This document shows positions 12,383 to 18,973 of a stretch of 24,392 bases of DNA, in pieces. The position numbers and the translations under genes are program-made. Source of the stretch: a virus; the IMG/VR virus record IMGVR_UViG_3300033144_003929, positions 1 to 24,392 of that record; one strand, 5' to 3'. Positions within the stretch are counted from its first letter, which is position 1; each line of letters starts with the position of its first letter. The notes below the pieces were generated by a model. It saw only the letters and a program-made list of their open reading frames with translations. It was not told the origin of the DNA and ran no database searches.

Positions 12383-14448
12383 AAGCAGGAGAAGCATGGA
12401 TTAGTCTAGGGTTGCTCACTGAAGACTTCGATAAGCGAATTGCATTACAGGCTAGAAAGTTCCAAAATCTAGCTCGTAAAATGCAATCTATTGGGCGACA
12501 GATGGCTGTGGCGGGCCTTGTATTCTCAGCCCCATTTCTGGTGGCTACAAGAGCGTATGCCGCGTATTCTAAGCAGCTGGCATTTGTGGCCACCATGCTG
12601 GACAAACCTGAAAGACACATGGCGAGATATTCTAAAACCCTCCGTGCTATGTCTGTTGAGTTTGGGCAGTCAACTAAAGAGCTCTCCGATGGATTATATG
12701 ATATTCTATCGGCAGGTTTCGCAGCTGATGGAGCGTTGAAGATACTTAGAGTTTCAGCAGGAGCAGCTCTAGGTGGTATGACTGATACCAAGACAGCGAC
12801 TGAAGCTATTGTCTCAGTACTACTCGGATATGGTTTAGCGGCAGAACATGCTGCTGAAGTATCCGACGCATTGTTCATGACTGTTAAACGTGGTAGAGTA
12901 ACATTTGGAGAATTAGCAAGCGATATCGGAAAGGTAGCATCTATTGCGGCTGCTCTTGGAATAGAGATGGATCACTTAATGGCCTCCATCGCTGTTATTT
13001 CAAAGGGATTGAAAGGTCCAGAGATTATTGTTGCTCTTAACAACATCTTAGCAGCGTTTTATGCTCCTGGTGCAGAAACAGAAGAAATGGCTGCTCTGCT
13101 GAAGAAAGCTGGAATTGCAGATGTTTCCATGGAAGGAATTAGGGAAACTCCAGGTGGATTCAGGACCATTATGAAAACGCTGCTAACAAAACTGGGTCCT
13201 AAGCAGTTAGCTGAGCTCTTTCCAAGTAAACGCGCTATGAAGGGTGTCATGCCATGGCAAGCAGCGCTTAAAGACTTCGATATGATCTTTGATTCATGGG
13301 CTGATAAACTAGGAGAAGCTGACAATGCTATGGAGAAGGTAAGAGCTTCATTTGGTTTCTTCATCGACCAGTTGAAGCAAGCTGGTGTACTTGTATTCAG
13401 CTACATGGGAGAAGCGTTAGCAGGAAGTATTAAAGGTGCAAAAAATGAAATTCTTTATGCAGTAGTTGCATTTGGAAAGTTCATTAAAGACAATAAAGAG
13501 TTGATTGTTTTACTTGCAAAACTTTCTGCGACGTTGTTAGTAGTTGGAGCAGCGATATTTGCACTCGGAAAAATCATTGCTGCAGCTGCTGTAATTATGC
13601 AGGTATGGAATATGACATTTTGGGGCAAGATGGGACTGTTAGCTGGGTTTACAGCATTAGTTTGGATAACTGGAGTATTAACTAACAAGTTAAACGAAGC
13701 CAATCAAGCTCTTAAAGAAATGACTACTCTTGGAAAGAAATCAAGAAAGGAAGGCGGCATAGGATCAGATACTGCAGAGTTTCGTGAAGTCAAAAGATTA
13801 GAAAACCTCATGGACCTTAACATTAAAAAACAAAAATTACTTATAAAATGGAAAAAGGCGGTACTTGGAAAAACTAGCTCATGGTCTGACGACATGATAC
13901 TGGGGCCGAACATCGGTAGGGGAGTCGGTATGGTTCATGAAACACTAGAACAAGCTGTAGGAGAAATTAGTAAGTTCTTTGGACAACGAACCAGGGGGCC
14001 ACATGAATGGAGTAATCGAGAAGCACGCGAAGCTGGAATACCAGGAGGAGGAGGGATATTCCTCCCATCCGAGCAGAAAATGCAAGTATGGTTAAATAAA
14101 ACAGTACCTGCTAAGCTAAACGAACTTATACGAACCAATACTAAATGGCACAGGCAGTTAGTAATAGCACGAAAAGAATATGAAAAGATAACAACTCCAA
14201 TTAAAGAACAAATTGCGTTAGAGAAAGAACGCAATGCTTTATTAGCTAGTGCTGGTTCAATGAGAAAGGGACAGTATCTTGGGTACTGGCGTACACCTCA
14301 GACATTATGGAGTAGTACACTTTCTCCTGAAGATCAGTCTAATGAATGGTTGAAAAAGATAACAGATAATACAGATACTCTTGTGGATACAAGTGCATCG
14401 GGACTTGCTGAACGAATTAGGCAAGGTGTCAATATGGTAGGTGAATAA
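12361..14448 (+). CDS. Tail tape measure protein (TP901-like)
   Basis: A 695-residue protein. The N-terminal third has the TP901-type pattern: YSKQLAFVATMLDKPERHM, MSVEFGQSTKELSDGLYDIL, AGAALGGMTDTKTATEAIVS, DALFMTVKRGRVTFGELASD and IGKVASIAAALGIEMDHLMA. Two hydrophobic segments follow at about residues 380-416 and 423-443, then a mostly helical C-terminal half rich in Lys/Glu. It spans the tail lumen, sets tail length and is ejected before DNA. At about 0.15 nm per residue the tail would be roughly 100 nm, an estimate from the general rule. The start overlaps the T reading frame; ATG 12367 is an alternative start. Confidence 0.88.
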   Translation: MGMQSNIKAGEAWISLGLLTEDFDKRIALQARKFQNLARKMQSIGRQMAVAGLVFSAPFLVATRAYAAYSKQLAFVATMLDKPERHMARYSKTLRAMSVEFGQSTKELSDGLYDILSAGFAADGALKILRVSAGAALGGMTDTKTATEAIVSVLLGYGLAAEHAAEVSDALFMTVKRGRVTFGELASDIGKVASIAAALGIEMDHLMASIAVISKGLKGPEIIVALNNILAAFYAPGAETEEMAALLKKAGIADVSMEGIRETPGGFRTIMKTLLTKLGPKQLAELFPSKRAMKGVMPWQAALKDFDMIFDSWADKLGEADNAMEKVRASFGFFIDQLKQAGVLVFSYMGEALAGSIKGAKNEILYAVVAFGKFIKDNKELIVLLAKLSATLLVVGAAIFALGKIIAAAAVIMQVWNMTFWGKMGLLAGFTALVWITGVLTNKLNEANQALKEMTTLGKKSRKEGGIGSDTAEFREVKRLENLMDLNIKKQKLLIKWKKAVLGKTSSWSDDMILGPNIGRGVGMVHETLEQAVGEISKFFGQRTRGPHEWSNREAREAGIPGGGGIFLPSEQKMQVWLNKTVPAKLNELIRTNTKWHRQLVIARKEYEKITTPIKEQIALEKERNALLASAGSMRKGQYLGYWRTPQTLWSSTLSPEDQSNEWLKKITDNTDTLVDTSASGLAERIRQGVNMVGE

Positions 14449-15569
14449 TGCCACAACAAACAGAAATAGAAACAAAGTTTCGCTTTAAGGTATTGGGTAG
14501 TCCATTCCTTGAAGATGCTTTATTTGAGGCTGCTGAGGTTGATAGTAGTAGGGATATAACAGGAATCTTTGCTGAAGTAATATATGATGTATTTTTAGTA
14601 ACACCAACTACAGATGGTAAAACATTTCTTGAATCAGGCGACTTTAACATCACCGAAAGACCTGTATATAATAATGAGGAAATAAATGATGAGTTAATTA
14701 TTGCAGCTAATACGTGGCAATTTGCTGGGTGGAGGCATCACGATAAGGCGCTTATTAAGCAGTGGCCTCCTAAATGTATATCCGATCCAAATAAACCGAA
14801 TCACTGGAGAGTTACAATAAGGTATGCTCCATTGTTTATAGTGGACTTTCAAACAACACCAGTTAGAGTTAAGAAATTTGTATCAGTTGAAACAATAGGA
14901 TGGGAACGTGCTGCTAATAAGGTGCTTGTAAGTAAAAATATAGGTGGCTTGGAACCGCTACTTAAAACAGCATGGCATTCAATAAATGTTGATAAAAAAG
15001 GTGTAGTTCATGGAGTAGATGAACTTGAACCGTCGCTTACATGGACTGAAAGGTGGAATTGGGGACCATTACAAAGTCTTAATAGACTAGGTTATCCTGT
15101 TGAGGAAGGGTATCAAAAAACTTTAGCTGAAAGTACTGGTACAGTTAATTATATAAAATTCAGGGGATTCCCTGCTGAGTGCGTTAAGATGCTAGGAGCT
15201 ATCGGTAGATCAGGTGGAGCAATGGGTCTTAATATAGACTACAAGTTCTCATACAAACCGGAACGAGAAGTAATTGATCTGGGAGGTGAAAGTTTGCAGC
15301 TTCCTAAGTCCTGGCGTGGTGGATGGAATATAATTGACTTTGAAATACATCCATTTGATGGAGACGATTTTACACCAAGAGCAACAGTACATAGAGTTAA
15401 ACTTCATAAAGCACCATCAACAGATTTTAGGGATTTAGAAATAATAGATGATCTTCCGTTTGGATATGGGACACCTCTTGACGGTAACTATTATCCGATA
15501 GATGTGAACATTGATACTGATAGGATAGGTACAAAGTGGAACCTTCCTGAGTGGGGCGTAAAACAATAA
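14448..15569 (+). CDS. Putative tail-tip/baseplate protein, unrecognised
   Basis: A 373-residue protein directly downstream of the tape measure, the usual place of distal tail or hub proteins. It is rich in aromatic residues and beta-prone (WQFAGWRHHDKALIKQWPPK near residue 88, LTWTERWNWGPLQSLNRLGY near 202, KSWRGGWNIIDFEIHPFDGD near 287). No known domain is recognised. The ATG overlaps the tape measure stop by one base. A structural role is inferred from position only. Confidence 0.6.
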   Translation: MPQQTEIETKFRFKVLGSPFLEDALFEAAEVDSSRDITGIFAEVIYDVFLVTPTTDGKTFLESGDFNITERPVYNNEEINDELIIAANTWQFAGWRHHDKALIKQWPPKCISDPNKPNHWRVTIRYAPLFIVDFQTTPVRVKKFVSVETIGWERAANKVLVSKNIGGLEPLLKTAWHSINVDKKGVVHGVDELEPSLTWTERWNWGPLQSLNRLGYPVEEGYQKTLAESTGTVNYIKFRGFPAECVKMLGAIGRSGGAMGLNIDYKFSYKPEREVIDLGGESLQLPKSWRGGWNIIDFEIHPFDGDDFTPRATVHRVKLHKAPSTDFRDLEIIDDLPFGYGTPLDGNYYPIDVNIDTDRIGTKWNLPEWGVKQ

Positions 15570-15581
15570 AAGGAGTTCAAC

Positions 15582-16112
15582 ATGGCACATTCTAATTTTG
15601 TAGGTGATATTCATTTCAGTGGAAAAACAACTTTCGCTGATATGGCAATTCCAGAGGATGCAGTTGGAAATGCTCAGATTGGAGCTACTGTTGCTATTCC
15701 AATTGATGCTGAGAAGGTTGAAGCACAGTGTATTACTAAGCATGTCCAGCCTAATGGTACAGCTATTGTAGCAAAAACTGAAGCAGTTCATGTATCCAGA
15801 TTTGGTGGGAGTGTAGAAAGGGTAGGAGTTACCATCACTGGCGTTCTTCCAGCTGCAGCTGGTGATATTGTTACAGTTGATGTTAGAAAACACGCTGATG
15901 ATGCTACAGCTGGTGTATCTATATTGTCAACTGAAGTTACAATGAGTACAACTCCAGACTTATTTAAGCCAACTTTTGCTAATTTAGATACAAATAACAA
16001 TCTTGCTGTAGAGGATGTTGTAATGGTTGTTGTTACAGTAGCCACTACCGCTACAATGGGGGAAGGTGTTATAGTAGACCTCATGATTAGAGAGAATCAA
16101 GCAGCCACATGA
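15582..16112 (+). CDS. Putative virion protein, beta-rich
   Basis: A 176-residue protein rich in Val, Thr and Ala, preceded by AAAAGGAG. Its HVQPNGTAIVAKTEAVHV, VGVTITGVLPAAAGDIVTVD and ILSTEVTM strands resemble a small beta-sandwich type common among phage tail-region proteins of unknown role. No catalytic motif, signal peptide or membrane segment is visible. The stop overlaps the next ATG as ATGA, so the two are probably co-translated. Confidence 0.55.
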   Translation: MAHSNFVGDIHFSGKTTFADMAIPEDAVGNAQIGATVAIPIDAEKVEAQCITKHVQPNGTAIVAKTEAVHVSRFGGSVERVGVTITGVLPAAAGDIVTVDVRKHADDATAGVSILSTEVTMSTTPDLFKPTFANLDTNNNLAVEDVVMVVVTVATTATMGEGVIVDLMIRENQAAT

Positions 16113-17359
16113 TACCTAAACAACTTCCAGGTGAACAGGTTGATAAGTCTTCTAGGACTCTTGGTGAGACCTCAGAAGCTGTTGAGCAATTTCAAGCTGA
16201 GCAGTTTACGATGGAGTGGGGCGATAGATCAAGTCCTACTACCAACAAAGGAAACTTAGTCTATGCAATGAATATGACAGGAGCTGGTATTCCTTGGTAT
16301 GGAGTTATACAACTTACCAATGTAAACGACAATACTCTACCTCCACGAGCGTATCAGGGTACATTAGATGAAATTAACTTCAAGCGACGAGTTTATCTTT
16401 CAGCTGTTCTTCCTCAAGGGGAAATAGAAGGGCCAGAAAGAAATGAACTAATTGGTATTGCTCAATTGCCAGTACCAAATATAGGAGATAGCTACCACAA
16501 TGCTGTTGGAAGATTTTTAGTCCAAGGAGTCACTCAATGTAAGGTCCACTATGCGAGTGAAGAAGAACTCCGTATGGAATATGCAATGGCAGCAGTGGAT
16601 GATGAGGATGTTGGAATTGTTGAGTATTTAGTTCCTGCTACTCGTGGACCAGCTAGAATTCTTTGGAATGCAGAAGTTGATACTGAAGCCGCTGCGTTTG
16701 ATAGTGATGGACAAACTGTTTGGTGTTTAGTGGAATTAACCCACACCCCTCGACCACACGGAATTACAATTTGTCAGGTGGCAGGAATCACGACTGGTGA
16801 TCCTCCAGTTCATGATGGACCAAATGCTTTTACTGCTCCAGGTCCGATTATAATGGACTTTGGAGTTACACAAGCCAAGTGTGGACACAGCATTATAAGA
16901 AAAGAAATTCCCGCTGGTGATCTTGGAGCTGAAAAGTTTACTATATACAATGATTCTGGAAGAGCAATAACGGGATGGCTTGGATGGAATGTTTCAGTAA
17001 AAAGAAAAGGAGATGGAACAAATACTGATCCAGAAACAGAGGTTAAAGTAGAAATACTAGTTGCAACAGAAGGTGCAGCAGTCCCTGATGATACTCCAAT
17101 TTGGGGATCAGTATGGGCTATTTCTACTTCAAGAAGAGGAAATCAGACTCCCACCATGAATGGAGCATCAGGATTTATGCTCATTACAATAGAGAAGGAG
17201 CAGTTTATAAAAATTAGACTAACCGGAGAGTCAATGGCACCTCCACAAGCAGCAGACGATGACCTCGATCCAGTAGACTCTGGCTGTCACCTATCCTTTT
17301 TCGACCCTGGCTGTGGCTTTGATCCGTATGAAGATACTGGAGATGGATCACCACTCTAG
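16109..17359 (+). CDS. Last gene of the structural operon, unrecognised
   Basis: A 416-residue protein of unknown function. The N-terminus is polar (PGEQVDKSSRTLGETSEAVE), the middle is beta-prone with many Pro/Gly turns (MNMTGAGIPWYGVIQLTNVN, VVEYLVPATRG-like strands), and the C-terminus is a Cys- and Asp-rich tail with CHLSFFDPGCGFDPYEDTGD. The layout suggests an exposed tail-tip or fibre protein, but no family is recognised. It ends four bases before the stop of a convergent leftward gene, with no room for a terminator between them. Confidence 0.55.
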   Translation: MIPKQLPGEQVDKSSRTLGETSEAVEQFQAEQFTMEWGDRSSPTTNKGNLVYAMNMTGAGIPWYGVIQLTNVNDNTLPPRAYQGTLDEINFKRRVYLSAVLPQGEIEGPERNELIGIAQLPVPNIGDSYHNAVGRFLVQGVTQCKVHYASEEELRMEYAMAAVDDEDVGIVEYLVPATRGPARILWNAEVDTEAAAFDSDGQTVWCLVELTHTPRPHGITICQVAGITTGDPPVHDGPNAFTAPGPIIMDFGVTQAKCGHSIIRKEIPAGDLGAEKFTIYNDSGRAITGWLGWNVSVKRKGDGTNTDPETEVKVEILVATEGAAVPDDTPIWGSVWAISTSRRGNQTPTMNGASGFMLITIEKEQFIKIRLTGESMAPPQAADDDLDPVDSGCHLSFFDPGCGFDPYEDTGDGSPL

Positions 17360-17362
17360 AAG

Positions 17363-17569
17363 TCACTCGTTAGAATCTCTATCTAACGCATCTTTTACAT
17401 CGCTGCTAAGAAACGATGTATTAACAACTGAAACTTCTCTTACCCTCCACTTCACATACCGAGTACGTTTCTTTTCTTCAAGATGTTTTTTCTTAACCTC
17501 AGCACACCGCTGACGAATTTCCTCTTCAGTTGGATCAGGAACTCGCTGATAGCATTTACCCTTCGTCAC
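17363..17569 (-). CDS. Small charged protein (68 aa), leftward
   Basis: A 68-residue, highly charged, probably helical protein. RVPDPTEEEIRQRCAEVKKK (residues 9-28) resembles a short PTxEEIxxxCxxI motif that I recall from many small planctomycete and phage proteins of unknown function; this is only a weak hint about the host. It starts with GTG at 17569, preceded by GGAGG on the leftward strand inside the end of the upstream ORF, which suggests translational coupling. Its stop lies three bases from the convergent structural operon. Confidence 0.65.
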   Translation of the reverse strand: MTKGKCYQRVPDPTEEEIRQRCAEVKKKHLEEKKRTRYVKWRVREVSVVNTSFLSSDVKDALDRDSNE

Positions 17570-17735
17570 TAAATTCCTCCGATAAACGATTTAACATCAT
17601 AACTGCATTTAAGTTAATTTCAACAAGTAGTTCCTTAATCTGCTTCGGTAGAATCTTTGATCGCTTTGCCTTTTGTAGGACTTCGCCAGATAACTTCACC
17701 ACATTTCTCGCATTTGATAAAATCACCTTGTTCAT
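17556..17735 (-). CDS. Small helical protein (59 aa), leftward
   Basis: Reading leftward from ATG at 17735 gives 59 residues (MNKVILSNARNVVKLSGEVL, then basic KRSKILPKQIKELLVE and a final acidic SEEFSDEG). It is Leu/Lys-rich and probably helical. GAGGAG precedes the ATG by about ten bases. The 3' end overlaps the next leftward gene by 14 bases and carries that gene's GGAGG. The 5' 101 bases overlap another plausible ORF (17635-17793) in a different frame, so one of the two may be spurious. Confidence 0.5.
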   Translation of the reverse strand: MNKVILSNARNVVKLSGEVLQKAKRSKILPKQIKELLVEINLNAVMMLNRLSEEFSDEG

Positions 17736-17793
17736 GTAACTGAGTCTCCTCAGAAGGTTTATCTATCAGAGTAAACTTATCTGTTTTTTCCAC
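17635..17793 (-). CDS. Small CxxC protein (52 aa), first leftward ORF
   Basis: Reading leftward from GTG at 17793 gives 52 residues with a single CxxC pair (FIKCEKCGEVIWRSPTKG, Cys28 and Cys31), resembling half of a zinc ribbon. Its ribosome-binding site AAGGA (17800-17804) has ideal spacing and touches the U-run of the intrinsic terminator at 17805-17855. That placement makes it the first gene after the leader. It overlaps the 17556-17735 ORF by 101 bases in another frame. The start and protein-like composition favour it; no function is known. Confidence 0.5.
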   Translation of the reverse strand: MEKTDKFTLIDKPSEETQLHEQGDFIKCEKCGEVIWRSPTKGKAIKDSTEAD

Positions 17794-17804
17794 GATTAGT
17801 CCTT

Positions 17805-17855
17805 AAAAAACCGGCTGTATCGTAGAAAGTGTTAATAACTACAAATACAGCCGGC
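17805..17855 (-). terminator. Intrinsic terminator on the leftward strand
   Basis: A ten-pair perfect stem (plus-strand 17811-17820 with 17846-17855), extended by GUAG/CUAC, is followed on the leftward transcript by six U residues (17805-17810). On the plus strand no T-run follows, so it is directional. The U-run directly abuts the AAGGA site of the GTG start at 17793, an arrangement typical of attenuators. Confidence 0.75.
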
Positions 17856-17984
17856 TTGACGGGAACAACACCACAATTACTCTATGATTCGACTCCTCCG
17901 TGCTCAGTCCGCGACGATGACCCTCTCCCACAACCGATCCGGCAGACACCGAGACCGCCCAGGGATCGATGGGGTGGGGGGCAC
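17805..17984 (-). ncRNA. Structured leader RNA or small RNA, leftward (candidate)
   Basis: About 180 bases lie between a good leftward promoter and an intrinsic terminator, with no protein-coding pattern. The 17891-17980 stretch is about 68% G+C in an AT-rich genome. On the leftward transcript, GUGGG/CCCAC (17927-17931 with 17974-17978), an eight-pair helix (17933-17940 with 17963-17970) and a hairpin with a five-base loop (17941-17947 with 17953-17959, one U-U mismatch) nest into one long arm. It could be a stand-alone small RNA or the aptamer part of an attenuated leader for the leftward genes. It matches no RNA family that I recognise. Confidence 0.5.
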
Positions 17985-17989
17985 AATAC

Positions 17990-18018
17990 ATTATACACCC
18001 TTCAATAGAGAAAGTCCA
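17990..18018 (-). promoter_or_regulatory. Leftward sigma70-like promoter
   Basis: On the leftward strand, TGGACT (18013-18018) and TATAAT (17990-17995) are separated by 17 bases. The -10 is a perfect match and the -35 matches TTGACA at four of six positions. Transcription should start near 17984 and enter the GC-rich structured region. Confidence 0.65.
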
Positions 18019-18027
18019 GATACTATC

Positions 18028-18066
18028 TTGAAAAATCTTGCCCCTTTTTGAGAAAATCTCTTCCCC
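18028..18066. repeat. Imperfect direct repeat between divergent promoters (possible operator)
   Basis: TTGAAAAATCTTGCCCC at 18028-18044 and TTGAGAAAATCTCTTCCCC at 18048-18066 share a TTGAnAAAATCT...CCCC pattern with a 20-base period, about two helical turns. They lie between the leftward -35 and the rightward -10, a natural place for repressor or activator binding. No matching regulator is identified. Confidence 0.35.
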
Positions 18067-18088
18067 TGTGGATTACTGTGAGTATAAT
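18060..18088 (+). promoter_or_regulatory. Rightward promoter for the early region (candidate)
   Basis: TATAAT at 18083-18088 is a perfect -10 box. At the usual distance upstream only a poor -35 (CTTCCC at 18060) is present, so an activator may be needed. It lies about 50 bases before the first rightward gene. Confidence 0.4.
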
Positions 18089-18137
18089 ACACTACCGCCC
18101 CGCTCTATTTCATCGATGAGTTGAGAAGGATTCTTAG

Positions 18138-18323
18138 GTGATAGCTACGCATACTTTACAGCCGTATAGTTTGTGTATATCTAATGTTTGTAAAGAATTA
18201 GGTGATAAAGCTGCATCGGCAGTTTTGTTGGCTAGTTCCTCTAAATATATTATTGTTCCAAATGAAAAAGAGTGGATTGGTATAGGGCTACTAGAGCGTG
18301 ATGATTTGTTAGTAAGGAGATAA
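18138..18323 (+). CDS. Small protein (61 aa), unrecognised
   Basis: A 61-residue ORF starting with GTG, supported by GAGAAGGA at 18124-18130 with seven-base spacing. The middle reads as a helix (KELGDKAASAVLLASSSKY) and the end as a strand (EWIGIGLLERDDLLVRR). There is no signal peptide or metal motif. It is the first gene rightward of the divergent promoters, and its TAA abuts the first base of the tRNA gene at 18324. Function unknown. Confidence 0.6.
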   Translation: MIATHTLQPYSLCISNVCKELGDKAASAVLLASSSKYIIVPNEKEWIGIGLLERDDLLVRR

Positions 18324-18396
18324 TGGGGAGTGGAGCAGTTGGCAGCTCGCTAGGCTCATAACCTAGAGGTCCCTGGTTCGACTCCAGGCTCCCCTA
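18324..18396 (+). tRNA. Initiator-like tRNA-Met (anticodon CAU)
   Basis: A complete 73-base cloverleaf without encoded CCA. The anticodon loop CUCAUAA (18355-18361) holds CAU. Initiator hallmarks are present: an unpaired 1-72 position (U1 with U72), the A11-U24 pair in the D stem (GAGC/GCUC), the fMet-type variable loop AGGUC and discriminator A73. The anticodon stem has AGG/CCU where typical initiators have GGG/CCC, a variant known from some bacteria. Other arms are canonical: D-loop G18-G19 and T-loop UUCGACU. The alternative is an elongator Met or Ile2 (lysidine) tRNA, but the 1-72 mismatch and A11-U24 favour the initiator. Confidence 0.85.
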
Positions 18397-18426
18397 CTTT
18401 ATTGATATTTATGAGAAAGTAATGTT

Positions 18427-18795
18427 ATGTTGAATAATGTTCCAAAGACAATTGGAATTGTTGGAAGTCGTCAGCGCAATGGAAATAATGATTTACAGTG
18501 TTGTCGTGAAGCATTTGATGCTGTTTTTGAGATTGGTGACAGGATTGTATCTGGAGGTTGTTCTAAGGGTGGTGATAGGTTTGCTGAAATAATTGCGAAG
18601 GAAAGGGGTCTGACAATAATAATTCATTATCCTGATTGGAATGGGCAGGGTCGTGGTGCAGGATTTATTAGAAATACAAAGATAATGGAAGATGCTGATG
18701 TGTTAATTGCTTTAGTTGCCAATGATCGTAAAGGTGGAACAGAAGATACGGTTAAAAAAGCTATGAAACTAAGAAAAAAGGTGTTATTGGCATAA
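18427..18795 (+). CDS. SLOG-family (DUF2493/YspA-like) nucleotide-binding protein
   Basis: A 122-residue Rossmann-like protein with the SLOG superfamily pattern: IGIVGSRQRNG (9-19) as the first strand and loop, IVSGGCSKGGDRFAEIIAKE (40-59) with the Gly-Gly turn and helix, FIRNTKIMEDADVLIAL (80-96) and KGGTEDTVKKA (102-112). Family members bind nucleotides or NAD/ADP-ribose-like ligands. Single-domain forms are common in phages with no settled role. It lies just after the initiator-like tRNA in the early operon. Whether it acts in nucleotide metabolism or against host NAD-based defence cannot be told. Confidence 0.75.
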   Translation: MLNNVPKTIGIVGSRQRNGNNDLQCCREAFDAVFEIGDRIVSGGCSKGGDRFAEIIAKERGLTIIIHYPDWNGQGRGAGFIRNTKIMEDADVLIALVANDRKGGTEDTVKKAMKLRKKVLLA

Positions 18796-18819
18796 TAAAA
18801 GTTTATCTTAGGTAATTAC

Positions 18820-18960
18820 ATGGCAAATGAAAAACGACACAGAAAAAGACTTAAAGTAAAAAAGTTGTTTATTGAAGCAGTAAAAGAATCCAATGAAGCA
18901 AAACAACGTATACTGGCTCGTCGCATTAGATTATTATCAGAAATGAGTAAGTCAAAGTAA
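18820..18960 (+). CDS. Small basic protein (46 aa)
   Basis: A 46-residue, strongly basic, probably helical protein (MANEKRHRKRLKVKKLFIEA at the start, QRILARRIRLL near the end). The high Lys/Arg content suggests nucleic-acid binding, but no motif is present. It sits 14 bases before the ATPase gene, in the same direction. Confidence rests on packing and composition. Confidence 0.5.
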   Translation: MANEKRHRKRLKVKKLFIEAVKESNEAKQRILARRIRLLSEMSKSK

Positions 18961-18973
18961 CAAGGAAACACTA

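Noticed and set aside
12342-12878. Leftward 178-codon frame opposite the tape measure gene
   Set aside because: It is antisense to a well-supported gene, Ala/Ser/Cys-rich in a way that mirrors the sense codons, and has no ribosome-binding site.
15435-16084. Leftward frames opposite the structural genes
   Set aside because: Compositional shadows (Asn/Ser/Cys or Thr/Val runs) of the sense strand with no start signals.
17880-17984. Hammerhead ribozyme in the GC-rich leader (CUGAGCA...GUCGAA)
   Set aside because: The core CUGANGA is not matched (CUGAGCA) and the required helices are absent.
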